Shown: positions 48,082-60,512, counted from the first letter of the stretch. The stretch is 64,000 nucleotides of DNA from an uncultured Clostridium sp. (GCA_958422185.1 CATZNW010000004.1:30331-94330); one strand, 5' to 3'. Translations and numbers: made by a program. Notes: a model not told the origin generated them from the letters alone.

Positions 48082-48775
48082 TGATAAGTCCCTCATTAAA
48101 CGCGTTATCATAAGCCTCGATCAAAAATTCGTACATAGGCGCAGATTTTTTGATCATCATTCTTAAATCATCAATTATTTTTGTTGTGGCTATCCTGCTG
48201 AGATCTTTTTTCCAAACGCAAAAAACAATGCTCTTAGCATTCAAATATTTTTTAAGCTCCTCAGGCGCGCCGGGAACTTTATCTTTCTTATAAAACTCAT
48301 CGGCAGCGTATTTCAGTCCGGCGTTTTCAGCACTCTTAACTGCATTAAGCCATCTATCAGGCTCTTTAACAATGAGTTTTCTTACCTCATCAAATTGTGA
48401 AGGTTTACCTGTCCACATACCCAAACCGTATGCATAACCCTCCGGTTTGAATTCAAACCAGTAAAACGGAGCAAAGGGATATTCAAATTTATTACGTCTG
48501 AACATAACCCAAAGGTTTTCCCTGTATAAAAGTTTGCTTTTTGTTCTCCTTGTATCCCTTCTTATCCGGGAAACGATATAAGTGGGATTCGTATCCATAA
48601 GCGGATCAAGGTCACACAAAATCTCGGAAAGGTCAAGAACCATCTGCCGCATGGGAACCGTTGCACCCTGTTTTAATTCTTCCTTATGTTCTTCATAAAA
48701 GGCTTTTGAATCATTAAATCTGTTTAATGACAAAAGCTCAATAATCTCGGGTTTGATACCCTTATAATTATACAT
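48059..48775 (-). CDS. DUF2461 family protein
   Basis: 238-aa protein of the DUF2461 family (TIGR02453-like), recognisable from FYEEHKEELK (about 27-36), SRIRRDTRRTKSKLLYRENLW (about 70-90, quoted in part) and a FEFKPEGYAYGLGMW segment. Function unknown in the family. The true start is ATG 48775, behind GGGGG, 8 nt inside the upstream gene; an open frame back to 48955 is only an overlap with that gene. It overlaps the phosphomutase by 23 nt. Confidence 0.85.
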   Translation of the reverse strand: MYNYKGIKPEIIELLSLNRFNDSKAFYEEHKEELKQGATVPMRQMVLDLSEILCDLDPLMDTNPTYIVSRIRRDTRRTKSKLLYRENLWVMFRRNKFEYPFAPFYWFEFKPEGYAYGLGMWTGKPSQFDEVRKLIVKEPDRWLNAVKSAENAGLKYAADEFYKKDKVPGAPEELKKYLNAKSIVFCVWKKDLSRIATTKIIDDLRMMIKKSAPMYEFLIEAYDNAFNEGLINADYYKR

Positions 48776-50033
48776 CAAGCAATCCCCCGTCAAGCATCTT
48801 CTGTGCGGCCAACAGCGCGCAAAGTTTTGAACCGTGAAAAGTAAGTCCGCCCTGGATCCAAGCATAATACGGTTCCCTGATCGGAGCGTCTGCGGAAAGC
48901 TCGATGGAAGAACCCATTGTAAACGCTCCCGCCGCCATAACAACTTTACTGTCATACCCCGGCATATCCCAAGGTTCCGGAGACAAATAACTGTCTATCG
49001 GGCTGCCGCTCTGGATCCCCTGGCAAAACGCAACCAGCCGTTTTTCGTTGCCAAGCCCTAAAGACTGAACGATATCTCCTCTTTCCGCATCATAAGCGGG
49101 CGTAGTGTCAAACCCGAATCCGCTGAAAAGAGCCGAAATATAAACGGCGCTCTTAAGCGCCTCGCCGACAGTATGCGGCGCATAAAACAAGCCCATATAA
49201 AGTTCCCGGTTCATACCGAGAGTGGCGCCAACTTCCTTGCCGAGCCCGGGTGTAGTCAGTCTGTAAGCACACTTTTCAACAAGATCTTTCCTGCCGGCAA
49301 TATAGCCGCCTGTTCTGGCCATTCCGCCGCCGGCATTCTTAATAAGCGAACCTGCAATCAGATCAGCGCCGACATCACACGGTTCCTGCTTCTGTGCAAA
49401 TTCGCCATAGCAGTTGTCTACCATAACTATTACATTAGGATTTTTTGATTTTGCTATGTTAACAGCCTTTTCAATTTCATGTATAAGCAGGCTCGGTCTT
49501 AATTCATAACCACGGCTCCTTTGAATGTAGACCATAGTGACAGAATCATCGACCGCATCGCTTATAGCGTCATAATCAAGCCTGCCGTCTTTTAGCGGCA
49601 CTTCATCATAGAATATCCCGAAATCTTTCAGAGATCCCATGCCTTCGCCAGAAATGCCTATTACGTTATGAATAGTATCGTACGGAGTGCCGGTAACCGA
49701 AAGCATTTTATCACCGGGGCGCAAAACACCGAAAAGCGCAGTGGCAAGCGTATGGGTTCCGCAGGTAAAGTTATGACGCACCAAAGCGTCTTCCGCGCCA
49801 AAAACATCCGCCCATATTTTATCAAGTGTTTCTCTTCCTCTGTCTCCGTAGCCGTAACCGGTTGCTGACGTGAAATGACTTTCAGACACACCGTGCTTTA
49901 TAAACGCGCTTATAACCTTTTGCTGATTGTAATCTGTGATTTCATCAATATTTTTAAACTGGTTTTTGACTTTTTCAAGCGCTTTGTCTGACGCTTCCAA
50001 GATCCTGCCGTCAATATCAAAAAAAGGGGTCAT
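48768..50033 (-). CDS. PLP-dependent methionine gamma-lyase-like protein (aluminium-resistance family, YnbB)
   Basis: 421-aa fold-type I PLP enzyme of the family often named 'aluminum resistance protein' or 'methionine gamma-lyase family'. Asp206 (VMVDNCYGEF) should pair with the PLP nitrogen and Lys232 (GSLIKNAGGG) should form the Schiff base. SATGYGYGDRGRETL (about 55-69) is a family hallmark. The substrate in this organism is unknown. It overlaps the GNAT gene by 4 nt (ATGA) and DUF2461 by 8 nt. Confidence 0.88.
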   Translation of the reverse strand: MTPFFDIDGRILEASDKALEKVKNQFKNIDEITDYNQQKVISAFIKHGVSESHFTSATGYGYGDRGRETLDKIWADVFGAEDALVRHNFTCGTHTLATALFGVLRPGDKMLSVTGTPYDTIHNVIGISGEGMGSLKDFGIFYDEVPLKDGRLDYDAISDAVDDSVTMVYIQRSRGYELRPSLLIHEIEKAVNIAKSKNPNVIVMVDNCYGEFAQKQEPCDVGADLIAGSLIKNAGGGMARTGGYIAGRKDLVEKCAYRLTTPGLGKEVGATLGMNRELYMGLFYAPHTVGEALKSAVYISALFSGFGFDTTPAYDAERGDIVQSLGLGNEKRLVAFCQGIQSGSPIDSYLSPEPWDMPGYDSKVVMAAGAFTMGSSIELSADAPIREPYYAWIQGGLTFHGSKLCALLAAQKMLDGGLLDV

Positions 50034-50755
50034 TTATACATTCTCCACTTATCTATATTTTTAAATCCGAGATCCATATAAAAATCTTCGTTTTTACCGT
50101 CTTCACGCATAAGATACACCGTTCCTTTTACTTTACGGCACAAATGCGAGACCGCCGCGCCTGCATATCCTTTATTTCTGAAAAAAATATCGGTTTTTAC
50201 ACCTGTGAGAACCGCTTTTTCTTCATAAACGGATGAAAGCAGAGCGCTGGATATGATTTTTCTGTTTCTACGGATCGCGCAGGCTTTAGCGGTCGATCTT
50301 GATATTCTTCTTCTTATGTCCGTATACCAAAGATCAAAAGGACCCTCATAACCGATAAAGTCATACAACTCATATAGATCGCCGTAACTGTCCAGATCAC
50401 AAATATCAAGCTCAGGCTTAAAAAAATCTTTTTGGGAAGACGCCATTACGATTCCGGACGCATATCTGCGGTCTAATACAAAATCATCAGCGCAAAGCAA
50501 AGACGAAAAGCCTTGGATTGCAAAGAACTTAGACAATTCCTGTAAGTCCGCTGTCTGAATATCGACTGCAAGCGTAATATCTGAATCGAGTTGACTGAAA
50601 ACAGCCGTACAGACGTCATTTATTAACTGTCTGTAAAACGAAACGAAAGAATACTTAAATCCATAGGCGGTTGCAAGTGATTTTATACGAACTGTATAAA
50701 TGTTCGCATCTATATAGTCATTAAGTTTTTTAAATTCCGTTATCTTTTCAATCAT
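50030..50755 (-). CDS. GNAT-like acetyltransferase, two-domain
   Basis: 241 aa. The C-terminal half (about 125-241) has a GNAT pattern, with TDIFFRNKGYAGAAVSHLCR (about 185-204) as the acetyl-CoA loop and FYMDLGFKNIDKWRMYK at the end. The N-terminal half is not recognisable and may be a degenerate second GNAT domain. The substrate is unknown. It overlaps its neighbours by 8 nt (peptidase) and 4 nt (PLP enzyme), which points to coupled synthesis. Confidence 0.75.
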   Translation of the reverse strand: MIEKITEFKKLNDYIDANIYTVRIKSLATAYGFKYSFVSFYRQLINDVCTAVFSQLDSDITLAVDIQTADLQELSKFFAIQGFSSLLCADDFVLDRRYASGIVMASSQKDFFKPELDICDLDSYGDLYELYDFIGYEGPFDLWYTDIRRRISRSTAKACAIRRNRKIISSALLSSVYEEKAVLTGVKTDIFFRNKGYAGAAVSHLCRKVKGTVYLMREDGKNEDFYMDLGFKNIDKWRMYK

Positions 50756-51749
50756 ACAGCGAATCTAAAAATGCCTTCAAAAATTTTTTGGTTTCAAGAA
50801 TATCACTCTTTTTAACGACGCTTGAACCGGAATGAATATATCTGCACGGCAGCGAAACGGCACACACACGGCATCCTCCTGCCGAAGTTTGGATCGCGCC
50901 TGCGTCATTACCGCCGGCGATTTTCGTTTTCGTCTGGACATTCATTCCGTTTTCTTTCGCAACTGAAAGCGCCTTGCTATAAAGATCGCGGTCATAAACG
51001 GTTCTGCCGTCCATGTATGATATAACAGGTCCTTTTCCAAGCAGGCAGCAACGCTCCGCGCCTTGCACGCCGTCGATATCGGCGGCAGTAGTAGATTCAA
51101 GAACGATGGCTATATCAGGTCTGACTTCAAAAGATGTGCATTGCGCTCCCCTAAGCCCTACTTCTTCCTGAACATTAAAACAAAAATAAGTATCGTATTC
51201 CAGTTCACTATTTATAAGATCGATCAAAAGCATACAGCCTATCCTGTCATCAAGAGCCTTTGCTTTTATAAAGCCGTTTCCGAATTCGCAGTAATCGGAT
51301 ATAAAATAAGCGAAATCTCCCGTTGACACAAAAGTTTGCGCTTCTTTCTTACTTTCAGCGCCAATATCAAGAAGAAAATCGCTGAACTGCGGGGCGGCAT
51401 CCTTTTCACTATTACTCATAAGATGAACCGCTTTTGAGCCTACGATACCCGCTTTTCCGTTTACGTTTAACCGGCGTGTCAAGACAACTTCCGGATCTAT
51501 TCCGCCGACCGGCGAAAATTTAAGATAACCGTCATCCGTGATGGACGTGATTATAAATCCAACCTCGTCCATATGCGCGCTGAGCATGATCTTTTTTTTA
51601 GGGTTTTTTTTGCCTTTTTTAAATGCAATTACAGAACCGAGCGCGTCCACTTTATAATCGCAGTTTTCCTTTATGTTTTCTATGATAAAATTTCTTACTT
51701 TGCTTTCGTCGCCCGATGTTCCGTTTAACAGGCAAAGTTCTTTAAGCAT
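50748..51749 (-). CDS. M42-family metallopeptidase (first of a tandem pair)
   Basis: 333-aa dinuclear zinc aminopeptidase of family M42 (PepA/FrvX/CelM-like). Metal ligands are seen in SAHMDEVGF (His59, Asp61), KALDDRIGC, VQEEVGLRGA (catalytic Glu pair), IVLESTTAADI and the C-terminal CRYIHS histidine. Proteins of this family form large tetrahedral particles that trim peptides in the cytosol. It is paralogous to the next gene, which overlaps it by 8 nt. Confidence 0.92.
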   Translation of the reverse strand: MLKELCLLNGTSGDESKVRNFIIENIKENCDYKVDALGSVIAFKKGKKNPKKKIMLSAHMDEVGFIITSITDDGYLKFSPVGGIDPEVVLTRRLNVNGKAGIVGSKAVHLMSNSEKDAAPQFSDFLLDIGAESKKEAQTFVSTGDFAYFISDYCEFGNGFIKAKALDDRIGCMLLIDLINSELEYDTYFCFNVQEEVGLRGAQCTSFEVRPDIAIVLESTTAADIDGVQGAERCCLLGKGPVISYMDGRTVYDRDLYSKALSVAKENGMNVQTKTKIAGGNDAGAIQTSAGGCRVCAVSLPCRYIHSGSSVVKKSDILETKKFLKAFLDSLYD

Positions 51750-52755
51750 TTGGATTGCACACCCTTTCCGAAATGTAAGCAGTTATAAGATCAGCAGTTG
51801 CTTCAACATCTTTCATATCAATGACCTCTGACGGAGTATGCATATATCTTAGCGGAATGGAAATCAGCCCGCACTTAACACCGCCTTTTGATACGGTGAT
51901 AACATCTGCGTTCGTTCCTGTTCTTCCGTTCATGATTTCTTTCTGACAGAGAATATGATTATGTTCCGCGCATTTTACGAGTAAATTGGAAATTTCTTTA
52001 TCCAAGACAGGAGAAAAGCCTATCATAGGGCCTTTTGAAAGGAAGCCGCATTCATCTTTGCTGCACTGAGGAGAGTACCCGAAGGAAACATCAATACATA
52101 ACGCCTCATCAGCGTCAACCGAAAAAGCGCCTGCCTTTGCGCCTCTGGTGCCGACCTCCTCCTGCGATGAGATCATGACGGTTATTTTGGCCGGCAAATT
52201 CTTCAGCCGTTCAAGAGCAAGGATAAGCGAAGCCACCCCGCATCTGTCATCAAGGCAGTTGGAAGAGATCATGCTGCCGCAAAGAACGTCAAACCTATGG
52301 TTAAAGACGATCCTGTCACCGGGTGAAACAAGTTTTTCAGCGTCTTCCCTGCAATATCCTATATCCACAGCAAGTTCGGATATATCATTTACTTTTTTAT
52401 CTTTATCCGTCCTCAGATGAGGCGGAACCGCGCAGATAACGCCGCGCAGATTTTCTTTTCCCAGAACCGTAACTTCACTGGCCGGCAGAAAACGCCTGTC
52501 CACCCCGCCGCTTGAAGAAAATTTTAAAAAGCCCTCATCGGTTATAGATGTAACGACCAATCCTATTTCATCCATATGAGCGTCCAGTAAAAAATGCTTT
52601 CCGCTTCCGAAAGTACAAAACACATTTTTCATACTGTCCGTACGGACATCGCCATACTGTTCTAAAATATCTGACAAAGTGACGTGAAGATTCTCTTCAC
52701 AACCGGAAAGCGCAGCGCATTCAGTTAAAGTTTTCAAAAGTTTCAAAGTATCCAT
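51742..52755 (-). CDS. M42-family metallopeptidase (second of a tandem pair)
   Basis: 337-aa paralogue of the preceding gene, with the same landmarks: DAHMDEIGLVV, NCLDDRCGV, SSQEEVGTRGA, CIDVSFG and LRYMHTPSEV. The two differ clearly outside the active site, so they may differ in specificity or form hetero-oligomers, as described for some archaeal TET peptidases. Its ATG overlaps the murD stop by 1 nt. The operon thus makes two related peptidases together. Confidence 0.92.
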   Translation of the reverse strand: MDTLKLLKTLTECAALSGCEENLHVTLSDILEQYGDVRTDSMKNVFCTFGSGKHFLLDAHMDEIGLVVTSITDEGFLKFSSSGGVDRRFLPASEVTVLGKENLRGVICAVPPHLRTDKDKKVNDISELAVDIGYCREDAEKLVSPGDRIVFNHRFDVLCGSMISSNCLDDRCGVASLILALERLKNLPAKITVMISSQEEVGTRGAKAGAFSVDADEALCIDVSFGYSPQCSKDECGFLSKGPMIGFSPVLDKEISNLLVKCAEHNHILCQKEIMNGRTGTNADVITVSKGGVKCGLISIPLRYMHTPSEVIDMKDVEATADLITAYISERVCNPNA

Positions 52756-54185
52756 TATTCTTTAAATCCATTCACAAGTTCTTTAAATTTTCTGCCCCGG
52801 TACTCAAAGGTTTTAAACTGGTCAAAGGCAGGACACGCCGGGCAGAGAGAAACAATGTCGCCGCTTTTTGCGTTATCTTTCGCGATCATAAGAGCGTGCT
52901 CCATAGTATCCGTTCTTTCTATTTTCAATCCGCTGGTTTTATAATTTTCGTCTGAAACAACAGCGTCATATATCTTACCTGCAGTTGCGCCGTTTAAAAC
53001 AAGAAGTTTAACTTTTTCCAGAATAAGCGGAACCATCTGGCTCATATCGTTTCCTTTATCAGAGCCGCCGCAGATCATAATGATCTTCTGGTCAAAAGCT
53101 TTAAGACCGCTTATTACCCGTGACGGCGAAGTGGCAATGGAATCGTTATAATACTTAACGCCTTTAAATTCGCGAACAAATTCGATTCTGTGCTCCACGC
53201 CGCCGAAAGTTTCGGCTGTTTTTTTCATATTCTCAACGGAAACAAGGCCCCACACGGCAGTAATTGCGGTGCAATAATTTTCCACATTATGCATACCGGG
53301 TATTTTAATAATATCTTTGTTGAACAAAGCGGTTGTTTTGCCGTTTTCACTGAAAACGATATTTCCGTTATCATCAAGGTACGTGCCGTTTTGAACAGGG
53401 TGATTTACCGAAAATTCATAAAGTTTGCCGCGTATATCATAGCGCATATCATGATAAACTCTGCCGCCGATGGAATAATCACAGTCCGCATTCAAAATCG
53501 CTTTTGAATCAGGAGCCTGATAGATCAGAATATTTCTTTTGGCGTCAACATATTCATCAAGATTAATATGATGATCCTGATGTGTTATCTCAATATTTGT
53601 CACTACTGCAATATCAGGCCTGCGCACCAAATTTCCCATTGTTAAAAGCTGAAAAGACGAAAGCTCAACGACTGCGATGTCATCCTCTGTAATATTCTCA
53701 AGTTCGGGCATCAGCGCCTTGCCTATATTTCCGCCGAGGTATACTTTTTTGCCCTGCGCTTCAAGCATTTTTGCAATGATAGTCGTTGTAGTCGTTTTTC
53801 CGTTTGAACCTGTAACGCTAATTATTTTTGACGGACAGAGTTGGAAGAAAACTCCCATTTCCGTTGTTACCTTCTGCCCTCTTTCAATGCATTCGCCGAT
53901 CCATTTATTCTGGAAAGGCAGAATACCGTGCGAACGGAACACAAGATCCATATCCGGAAGAACATCAAGATAGTTTTCACCCAAACTGAACTTTACTCCA
54001 AGTTTATCAAGTTCACGGCACATATCAGCACCAATATACGCTCTGTCCCTCTGATCACAGGCATAAACATCAGCTCCGTGCCTTGCAAGCCATTTCGCGC
54101 ACGGAACATTGGCAACGCCCATTCCCACAAAAGCAACCTTTTTGCCTTTTAAAGTTTTCAAATATTCCTTTACTTTTTCCGTCAT
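52755..54185 (-). CDS. murD: UDP-N-acetylmuramoyl-L-alanine--D-glutamate ligase
   Basis: Adds D-Glu to UDP-MurNAc-L-Ala in peptidoglycan synthesis. The 476 aa include the N-terminal UDP-binding Rossmann domain (GMGVANVPCAKWLARHG), the ATP-binding loop SVTGSNGKTTTT, the central HQDHH region (ITHQDHHINLDEY) and the C-terminal ligase domain ending GRKFKELVNGFKE. Two ATG codons are adjacent; 54185 has better spacing from AGAGGTG than 54188. An upstream open stretch to 54317 lies in the neighbouring gene. It is not in a dcw cluster here but within the ligA operon. Confidence 0.94.
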   Translation of the reverse strand: MTEKVKEYLKTLKGKKVAFVGMGVANVPCAKWLARHGADVYACDQRDRAYIGADMCRELDKLGVKFSLGENYLDVLPDMDLVFRSHGILPFQNKWIGECIERGQKVTTEMGVFFQLCPSKIISVTGSNGKTTTTTIIAKMLEAQGKKVYLGGNIGKALMPELENITEDDIAVVELSSFQLLTMGNLVRRPDIAVVTNIEITHQDHHINLDEYVDAKRNILIYQAPDSKAILNADCDYSIGGRVYHDMRYDIRGKLYEFSVNHPVQNGTYLDDNGNIVFSENGKTTALFNKDIIKIPGMHNVENYCTAITAVWGLVSVENMKKTAETFGGVEHRIEFVREFKGVKYYNDSIATSPSRVISGLKAFDQKIIMICGGSDKGNDMSQMVPLILEKVKLLVLNGATAGKIYDAVVSDENYKTSGLKIERTDTMEHALMIAKDNAKSGDIVSLCPACPAFDQFKTFEYRGRKFKELVNGFKE

Positions 54186-54195
54186 CATAACACCT

Positions 54196-55029
54196 CTAAT
54201 GAGCATAAAAGGTACCGTTAAGATAGTCCTTAATAGTAAAATCTTCCATATGTTTTTCAAGTTCTTTCTGGAACGGAAGAATCTCTTTATGTTTGAGTTT
54301 TTCAGGTATAGGAACACGGCTGTTCATTAAATATTCCGCAGTCATTGACTGTGTTTTTGTCTGCATATTGCCAAGAAAATAGCAATTAAGGCTCTTTGGT
54401 TCCGCAATGGCTATGGCGATCTTGAGCTGTTCTTTCTTACCGAATGTGCAAACCATTTTGGAAAGTGAGATCGCACCCTCCTGCGCTTTATCCGTAACAA
54501 AAACGAGGAGACAATTTCCCGATCTTTTCAATCTTCTGACCGTCAGATCATTAACAGCGCAGTCAAGATAAGCAAGTATGTCGTCCTTGGACAGATCATC
54601 CACGCCGCAAACATAAAAAAATTCTTTCCTTTTAAACGCGGTATAGCTGAATTCAAGCCCGTCATATTCAACATTGCTTTCTAAAGCAAATCCGTTACCT
54701 TTCAGTTTTTCAAAAAGGCCCTCAAGATATTGCTCAGGGAGGGATGGGACTGCGTTTATTTTGTAGTAACCGCAATCTTTTATCTCATGCTCGATCCTTG
54801 TTAAAAAAGCATTTGTTTTACCGTATTTGGAATAATAAATCAGGGCGACAGCTAAACTTGCAACGATAAGTATATCACTCAGGTAACTGAATACGATTGC
54901 CGCTGTTCTTCCCCATTCCTCAGTGTAAGGCTGAACGCCGATATAGACAACAATATAAACAAGCGTTATGCCGACAAGTATTTTCATTGCCGTAAACATT
55001 ATTTTTTGTTTTTTTCTTATTTCTTTCAT
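54196..55029 (-). CDS. Unrecognised two-helix membrane protein
   Basis: 277-aa protein I cannot assign. A basic N-terminus (KEIRKKQK) leads into two hydrophobic helices (about 13-32 and 43-66) separated by a short loop, so both ends probably face the cytoplasm. The remaining 200 residues are soluble, with alpha/beta character (KIAIAIAEPK; NCLLVFVTDK) reminiscent of a restriction-endonuclease-like or small nucleotide-binding fold, but no catalytic motif stands out. GAGGTGG precedes the ATG at 55029. It sits 41 nt after ligA and 10 nt before murD. Confidence 0.8.
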   Translation of the reverse strand: MKEIRKKQKIMFTAMKILVGITLVYIVVYIGVQPYTEEWGRTAAIVFSYLSDILIVASLAVALIYYSKYGKTNAFLTRIEHEIKDCGYYKINAVPSLPEQYLEGLFEKLKGNGFALESNVEYDGLEFSYTAFKRKEFFYVCGVDDLSKDDILAYLDCAVNDLTVRRLKRSGNCLLVFVTDKAQEGAISLSKMVCTFGKKEQLKIAIAIAEPKSLNCYFLGNMQTKTQSMTAEYLMNSRVPIPEKLKHKEILPFQKELEKHMEDFTIKDYLNGTFYAH

Positions 55030-55070
55030 GACCACCTCAGCCTTTCAGACAGCAGATGCATTGTGTATTT

Positions 55071-57093
<2,023 letters not shown>

Positions 57094-57130
57094 TATAATA
57101 TTTACGAATAATTATCTGATTAAACAGTAA

Positions 57131-57158
57131 AATAAAAAGGCGGGTAAACCCGCCCTTT
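57131..57158 (-). terminator. Intrinsic terminator after tyrS
   Basis: Minus-strand 7-bp GC stem (57148-57154 with 57139-57145), very tight loop of two A/T, then TTTTTATTTT. It directly follows the tyrS stop and isolates the ligA promoter. Confidence 0.88.
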
Positions 57159-57159
57159 A

Positions 57160-58383
57160 TCAAACCGTAAATTTTCTGAAAACTTTTTTTCCTTTTCTGA
57201 CGATAATCCCGTCAATCAGCTGCTCCTTAGAAACTGCCGCATAAGGATCGGTAAGCTTTTCGTCATTTATGGTGATACCGCCCTGCTGAATGAGCCTTCT
57301 GCCTTCGCCCTTGGATTTTATCATACCTGCCTTCAGCATAATATCCAAAACAGAAACACAGAGATCATCGTTAAAATCACAATCCTCAACTGCTGTGGAC
57401 GGCATATCGGAATGATCCGCTCCGCCGCCGAAAAGCGCTTTAGCGGCGTTCTGTGCCTTAACGGCATCCTCCTCACTGTGAACGAGCTTCGTGAGTTCAA
57501 AAGCAAGTTTTTCTTTTGCGGCATTGAGTTCTGCGCCCTCAAGCTTCTCATATTCTGCGATCTCGTCAAGAGGCATGAATGTAAGCAGCTTCATACATTT
57601 GATAACATCGGCGTCGTCCACATTGCGCCAATACTGATAAAATTCATAGGGTGATGTTTTTTCAGGATCAAGCCAAACGGCGCCTTTTTGCGTCTTCCCC
57701 ATTTTTTTGCCCTCAGAATTTGTGAGCAGCGTAATGGTCATGGCGTCAGCATTACCGTTTAATTTCTTTCTGATCAGTTCCATACCGCCAATCATATTTG
57801 ACCACTGATCATCTCCGCCGAACTGAAGATTACAGCCATATTTCTGATACAGAGCATAGAAATCATAGCTCTGCATGATCATATAGTTAAATTCAAGGAA
57901 CGAAAGACCGCGCTCCATTCGCTGTTTGTAGCACTCAAATGAAAGCATACGGTTAACGGAAAAACATGCGCCCACTTCCCTTAGCAGATCTATATAATTC
58001 AGATCAAGAAGCCAGTCCGCATTATTGACCATAAGTGCTTTGCCGTCTGAAAAATCAATAAATTTTGACATCTGTTTCTTAAAACAGTCGCAGTTATGCT
58101 GAATCGTTTCAACCGTCATCATCTGGCGCATATCCGTTCTGCCGCTGGGATCGCCAATCATTCCGGTGCCTCCGCCGATTAGAGCAATTGGCTTATTCCC
58201 CGCTTCCTGCAGCCTTTTCATAAGCGTAAGAGCCATAAAATGGCCTACATGAAGAGAATCGGCGGTCGGATCAAAACCAATATAAAAAACAGCTTTGCCG
58301 TTGTTGACCAAATCTCTTACTCTTTCTTCATCAGTCACCTGCGCGATAAGTCCGCGTCCGCGCAGTTCCTCATAAATTCCCAT
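57160..58383 (-). CDS. tyrS: Tyrosyl-tRNA synthetase
   Basis: Class I synthetase charging tRNA-Tyr. The 407 aa show HVGH (45-48, HIGH motif), GMIGDPSGR, and KMGKT in place of KMSKS. A C-terminal S4 domain follows (about 345-400), as in TyrRS-type bacterial enzymes. ATG 58383 with AGGAGG upstream is preferred over an extension to 58404. It overlaps recN by 14 nt, so it is expressed from the upstream dxs-recN operon. No T-box leader can be present between them, because there is no intergenic space. Confidence 0.95.
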   Translation of the reverse strand: MGIYEELRGRGLIAQVTDEERVRDLVNNGKAVFYIGFDPTADSLHVGHFMALTLMKRLQEAGNKPIALIGGGTGMIGDPSGRTDMRQMMTVETIQHNCDCFKKQMSKFIDFSDGKALMVNNADWLLDLNYIDLLREVGACFSVNRMLSFECYKQRMERGLSFLEFNYMIMQSYDFYALYQKYGCNLQFGGDDQWSNMIGGMELIRKKLNGNADAMTITLLTNSEGKKMGKTQKGAVWLDPEKTSPYEFYQYWRNVDDADVIKCMKLLTFMPLDEIAEYEKLEGAELNAAKEKLAFELTKLVHSEEDAVKAQNAAKALFGGGADHSDMPSTAVEDCDFNDDLCVSVLDIMLKAGMIKSKGEGRRLIQQGGITINDEKLTDPYAAVSKEQLIDGIIVRKGKKVFRKFTV

Positions 58384-60061
58384 GTTTCTTATCCTCCTGT
58401 GCATTTATCAGCATTTCCTGTGCGCTTTCCAGCAGGGAGTCAGTGATCTGAAGCCCGCCCATGATTCGCGCAAGTTCATATTTTCGTTTTTCAAAATCAA
58501 GCGGCGTCACGCGGGTAAACGTTCTGCCGTTTGAAAATTCCTTTGCAATAAGCAAATGTTCGTTGGCAAAAGCAGCGATCTGAGCGGAATGAGTAACTGT
58601 AATCACCTGAGTGCTTTTCGAAACTTCTTTCAGTTTCAGTCCGATTTTTCCGCTGGCTCTTCCGGAAACGCCGGTATCTATCTCATCAAATATCAGAGTA
58701 CCGACCGTATCATTATAGGCTATAATATTCTTTATTGCAAGCATGATCCTTGAAAGTTCGCCGCCGGAAGCAATTTTTGCAAGAGGTTTCGGCGGCTCGC
58801 CGGGATTAGTTGAAATAAGAAATTCTATCTTATCCACGCCGGTTGAAGAAAGAATGCCTTTTTCAAAACGTACCTCAAAACAGATTTTAGGCATATCAAG
58901 GAACTCAAGTTGAGCCTTAACATCGGATTCAAATTTTTTTGCAGTCTTTTTTCGCAGCTCCGAAAGTTTCTGAGCAAGATCTTCCACTTTTCCAAGCGCG
59001 GCATCATAATCGTCCGCTAATCTTTCAAGTTCTTGCTCATCCGTACTTATGGAATTTCTTTTTGCTTTAGCGCCTTCAAGACTTTTCAGCATATCGCCTT
59101 CCGACGGGCCGTATTTTTTACCGAGCCTGTAAAGCAGATCAAGCCTTTCCTCGATCCGTTCCTTTTCGCCGGGATCAAAATCAAGATCCTGAACAGACCT
59201 TTCAATGAGATTTTTAACGGTTTCCAGCTCATCATCCACATTCTGAAGCAACGAATATGCTTTTGCGCAATCGTCAGACAGACCGTAATATCTTTCGATC
59301 TCTTTCGCGGCGGAAGATAAAGATAACCTGGCACCTGCAAATTCGTCATCGCCGTTTATAACGCAAAGAAGCGAGTGATAAGCTTCAAGCGCATCGTCTG
59401 CGTTATCCAATGCCTTTTTGCGTGCGGCAAGCTGCTCCGTTTCCCCTTCGCTTATATTAGCGTCTTCAAGCTCTTTAATCTGAAAATCGAGAAGTTCTGT
59501 ATTATGATCGTTTTTCTCCGCCTGAGCCGTCAGTTGTTTAAGGCGGCGCCGGATGTGAATGAAGTCCGAAAAAGCGGCTCTATATTCAGTAAGGAGCTTT
59601 TCGCCTCCGGACAGCATATCTATAAATCTGTAGTGCTGCTCCGGATCCAAAAGCGACTGACTGTCATGCTGCCCGTGTATATTTACCAGAGTTTCTCCCA
59701 CTTCACGCAGTACAGACACCGTCGCCGTTCTCCCGTTGATCTTACAGGAGGATTTGCCGTCCTTGCTGATTCTTCTTGACAAAAGAAGCGAGTCATCCTC
59801 CTCCGGAGAGTAACCAAGCTCAATCAGTTTATCCTTAACTGAACCGTTTATTTCTGTAAACAACGCTGATACGTACGCAAAATCGGCGCCGCTGCGTACA
59901 AGTTCCCTTGACGTACGCTCGCCGAGAATAGCGTTGATTGAATCAACTACGATCGATTTGCCTGCACCGGTTTCCCCGGTCAGAACATTAAAACCTGACT
60001 TGAATTCTATCTGGGCTTTTTCTATTACCGCTATATTTTCTATATCAAGAGTTTTTAACAT
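58370..60061 (-). CDS. recN: DNA repair protein RecN
   Basis: SMC-like ATPase that gathers double-strand break ends. It has 563 aa. Walker A GETGAGKS (29-36) and the two coiled-coil arms (about 155-225 and 265-385) flank a short hinge region. The ABC signature [16 protein letters not shown] and Walker [13 protein letters not shown] (about 465-476) come after. It overlaps argR by 17 nt at its start and tyrS by 14 nt at its end. The argR-recN neighbourhood is standard in Firmicutes. Confidence 0.96.
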   Translation of the reverse strand: MLKTLDIENIAVIEKAQIEFKSGFNVLTGETGAGKSIVVDSINAILGERTSRELVRSGADFAYVSALFTEINGSVKDKLIELGYSPEEDDSLLLSRRISKDGKSSCKINGRTATVSVLREVGETLVNIHGQHDSQSLLDPEQHYRFIDMLSGGEKLLTEYRAAFSDFIHIRRRLKQLTAQAEKNDHNTELLDFQIKELEDANISEGETEQLAARKKALDNADDALEAYHSLLCVINGDDEFAGARLSLSSAAKEIERYYGLSDDCAKAYSLLQNVDDELETVKNLIERSVQDLDFDPGEKERIEERLDLLYRLGKKYGPSEGDMLKSLEGAKAKRNSISTDEQELERLADDYDAALGKVEDLAQKLSELRKKTAKKFESDVKAQLEFLDMPKICFEVRFEKGILSSTGVDKIEFLISTNPGEPPKPLAKIASGGELSRIMLAIKNIIAYNDTVGTLIFDEIDTGVSGRASGKIGLKLKEVSKSTQVITVTHSAQIAAFANEHLLIAKEFSNGRTFTRVTPLDFEKRKYELARIMGGLQITDSLLESAQEMLINAQEDKKHGNL

Positions 60062-60509
60062 TTATTACTTTCTCCAAATTAGAAGTGAAAACGCGTGCGG
60101 CTTTCTCATTTCTGCAAAGAATAAAAATAGTATCGTCGCCAGCAATTGTTCCGACAACACCGGTCCAATTTGTAGAATCAATGGACGCGCATACGGCACC
60201 CGCGGTTCCGGAACAGCATTTTATGCATACAACATTCAATGCGTAATCCACGCTTATGATAGATTCATGAAAAATGCCGCTGATTCTGAAATCCGATCCG
60301 CCGCGAGAATCCCTGACGCCGGTAGAATATATATATCGGCCCTCCTCGGAAAGCTCCTTAACAAGCCGCAGCTCCTTAATATCCCTTGAGATCGTAGCCT
60401 GTGTTACATCAAAACCGCATTCTTTCAGATGCGTCTGCAGCTCTTCCTGCGTTTCGATCCTGTATTTTCCTATCAGTTCAATTATTTTTGCGAGTCTTCG
60501 TTTCTTCAT
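60045..60509 (-). CDS. argR: Arginine repressor ArgR/AhrC
   Basis: 154-aa arginine-responsive repressor. The N-terminal winged helix (about 1-70) has LIGKYRIETQEELQTHLKEC and the recognition helix segment VTQATISRDIKELRL (quoted in parts). The C-terminal hexamerisation domain has the ligand segment GTAGAVCASID. No arginine biosynthesis gene is in the window. It follows nadK by 3 nt and overlaps recN by 17 nt. Confidence 0.95.
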   Translation of the reverse strand: MKKRRLAKIIELIGKYRIETQEELQTHLKECGFDVTQATISRDIKELRLVKELSEEGRYIYSTGVRDSRGGSDFRISGIFHESIISVDYALNVVCIKCCSGTAGAVCASIDSTNWTGVVGTIAGDDTIFILCRNEKAARVFTSNLEKVINVKNS

Positions 60510-60512
60510 AAA

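Noticed and set aside
48776..48955. 60-residue N-terminal extension of the DUF2461 protein
   Set aside because: It lies entirely within the PLP-enzyme gene in another frame; ATG 48775 has a strong GGGGG site and fits the family start.
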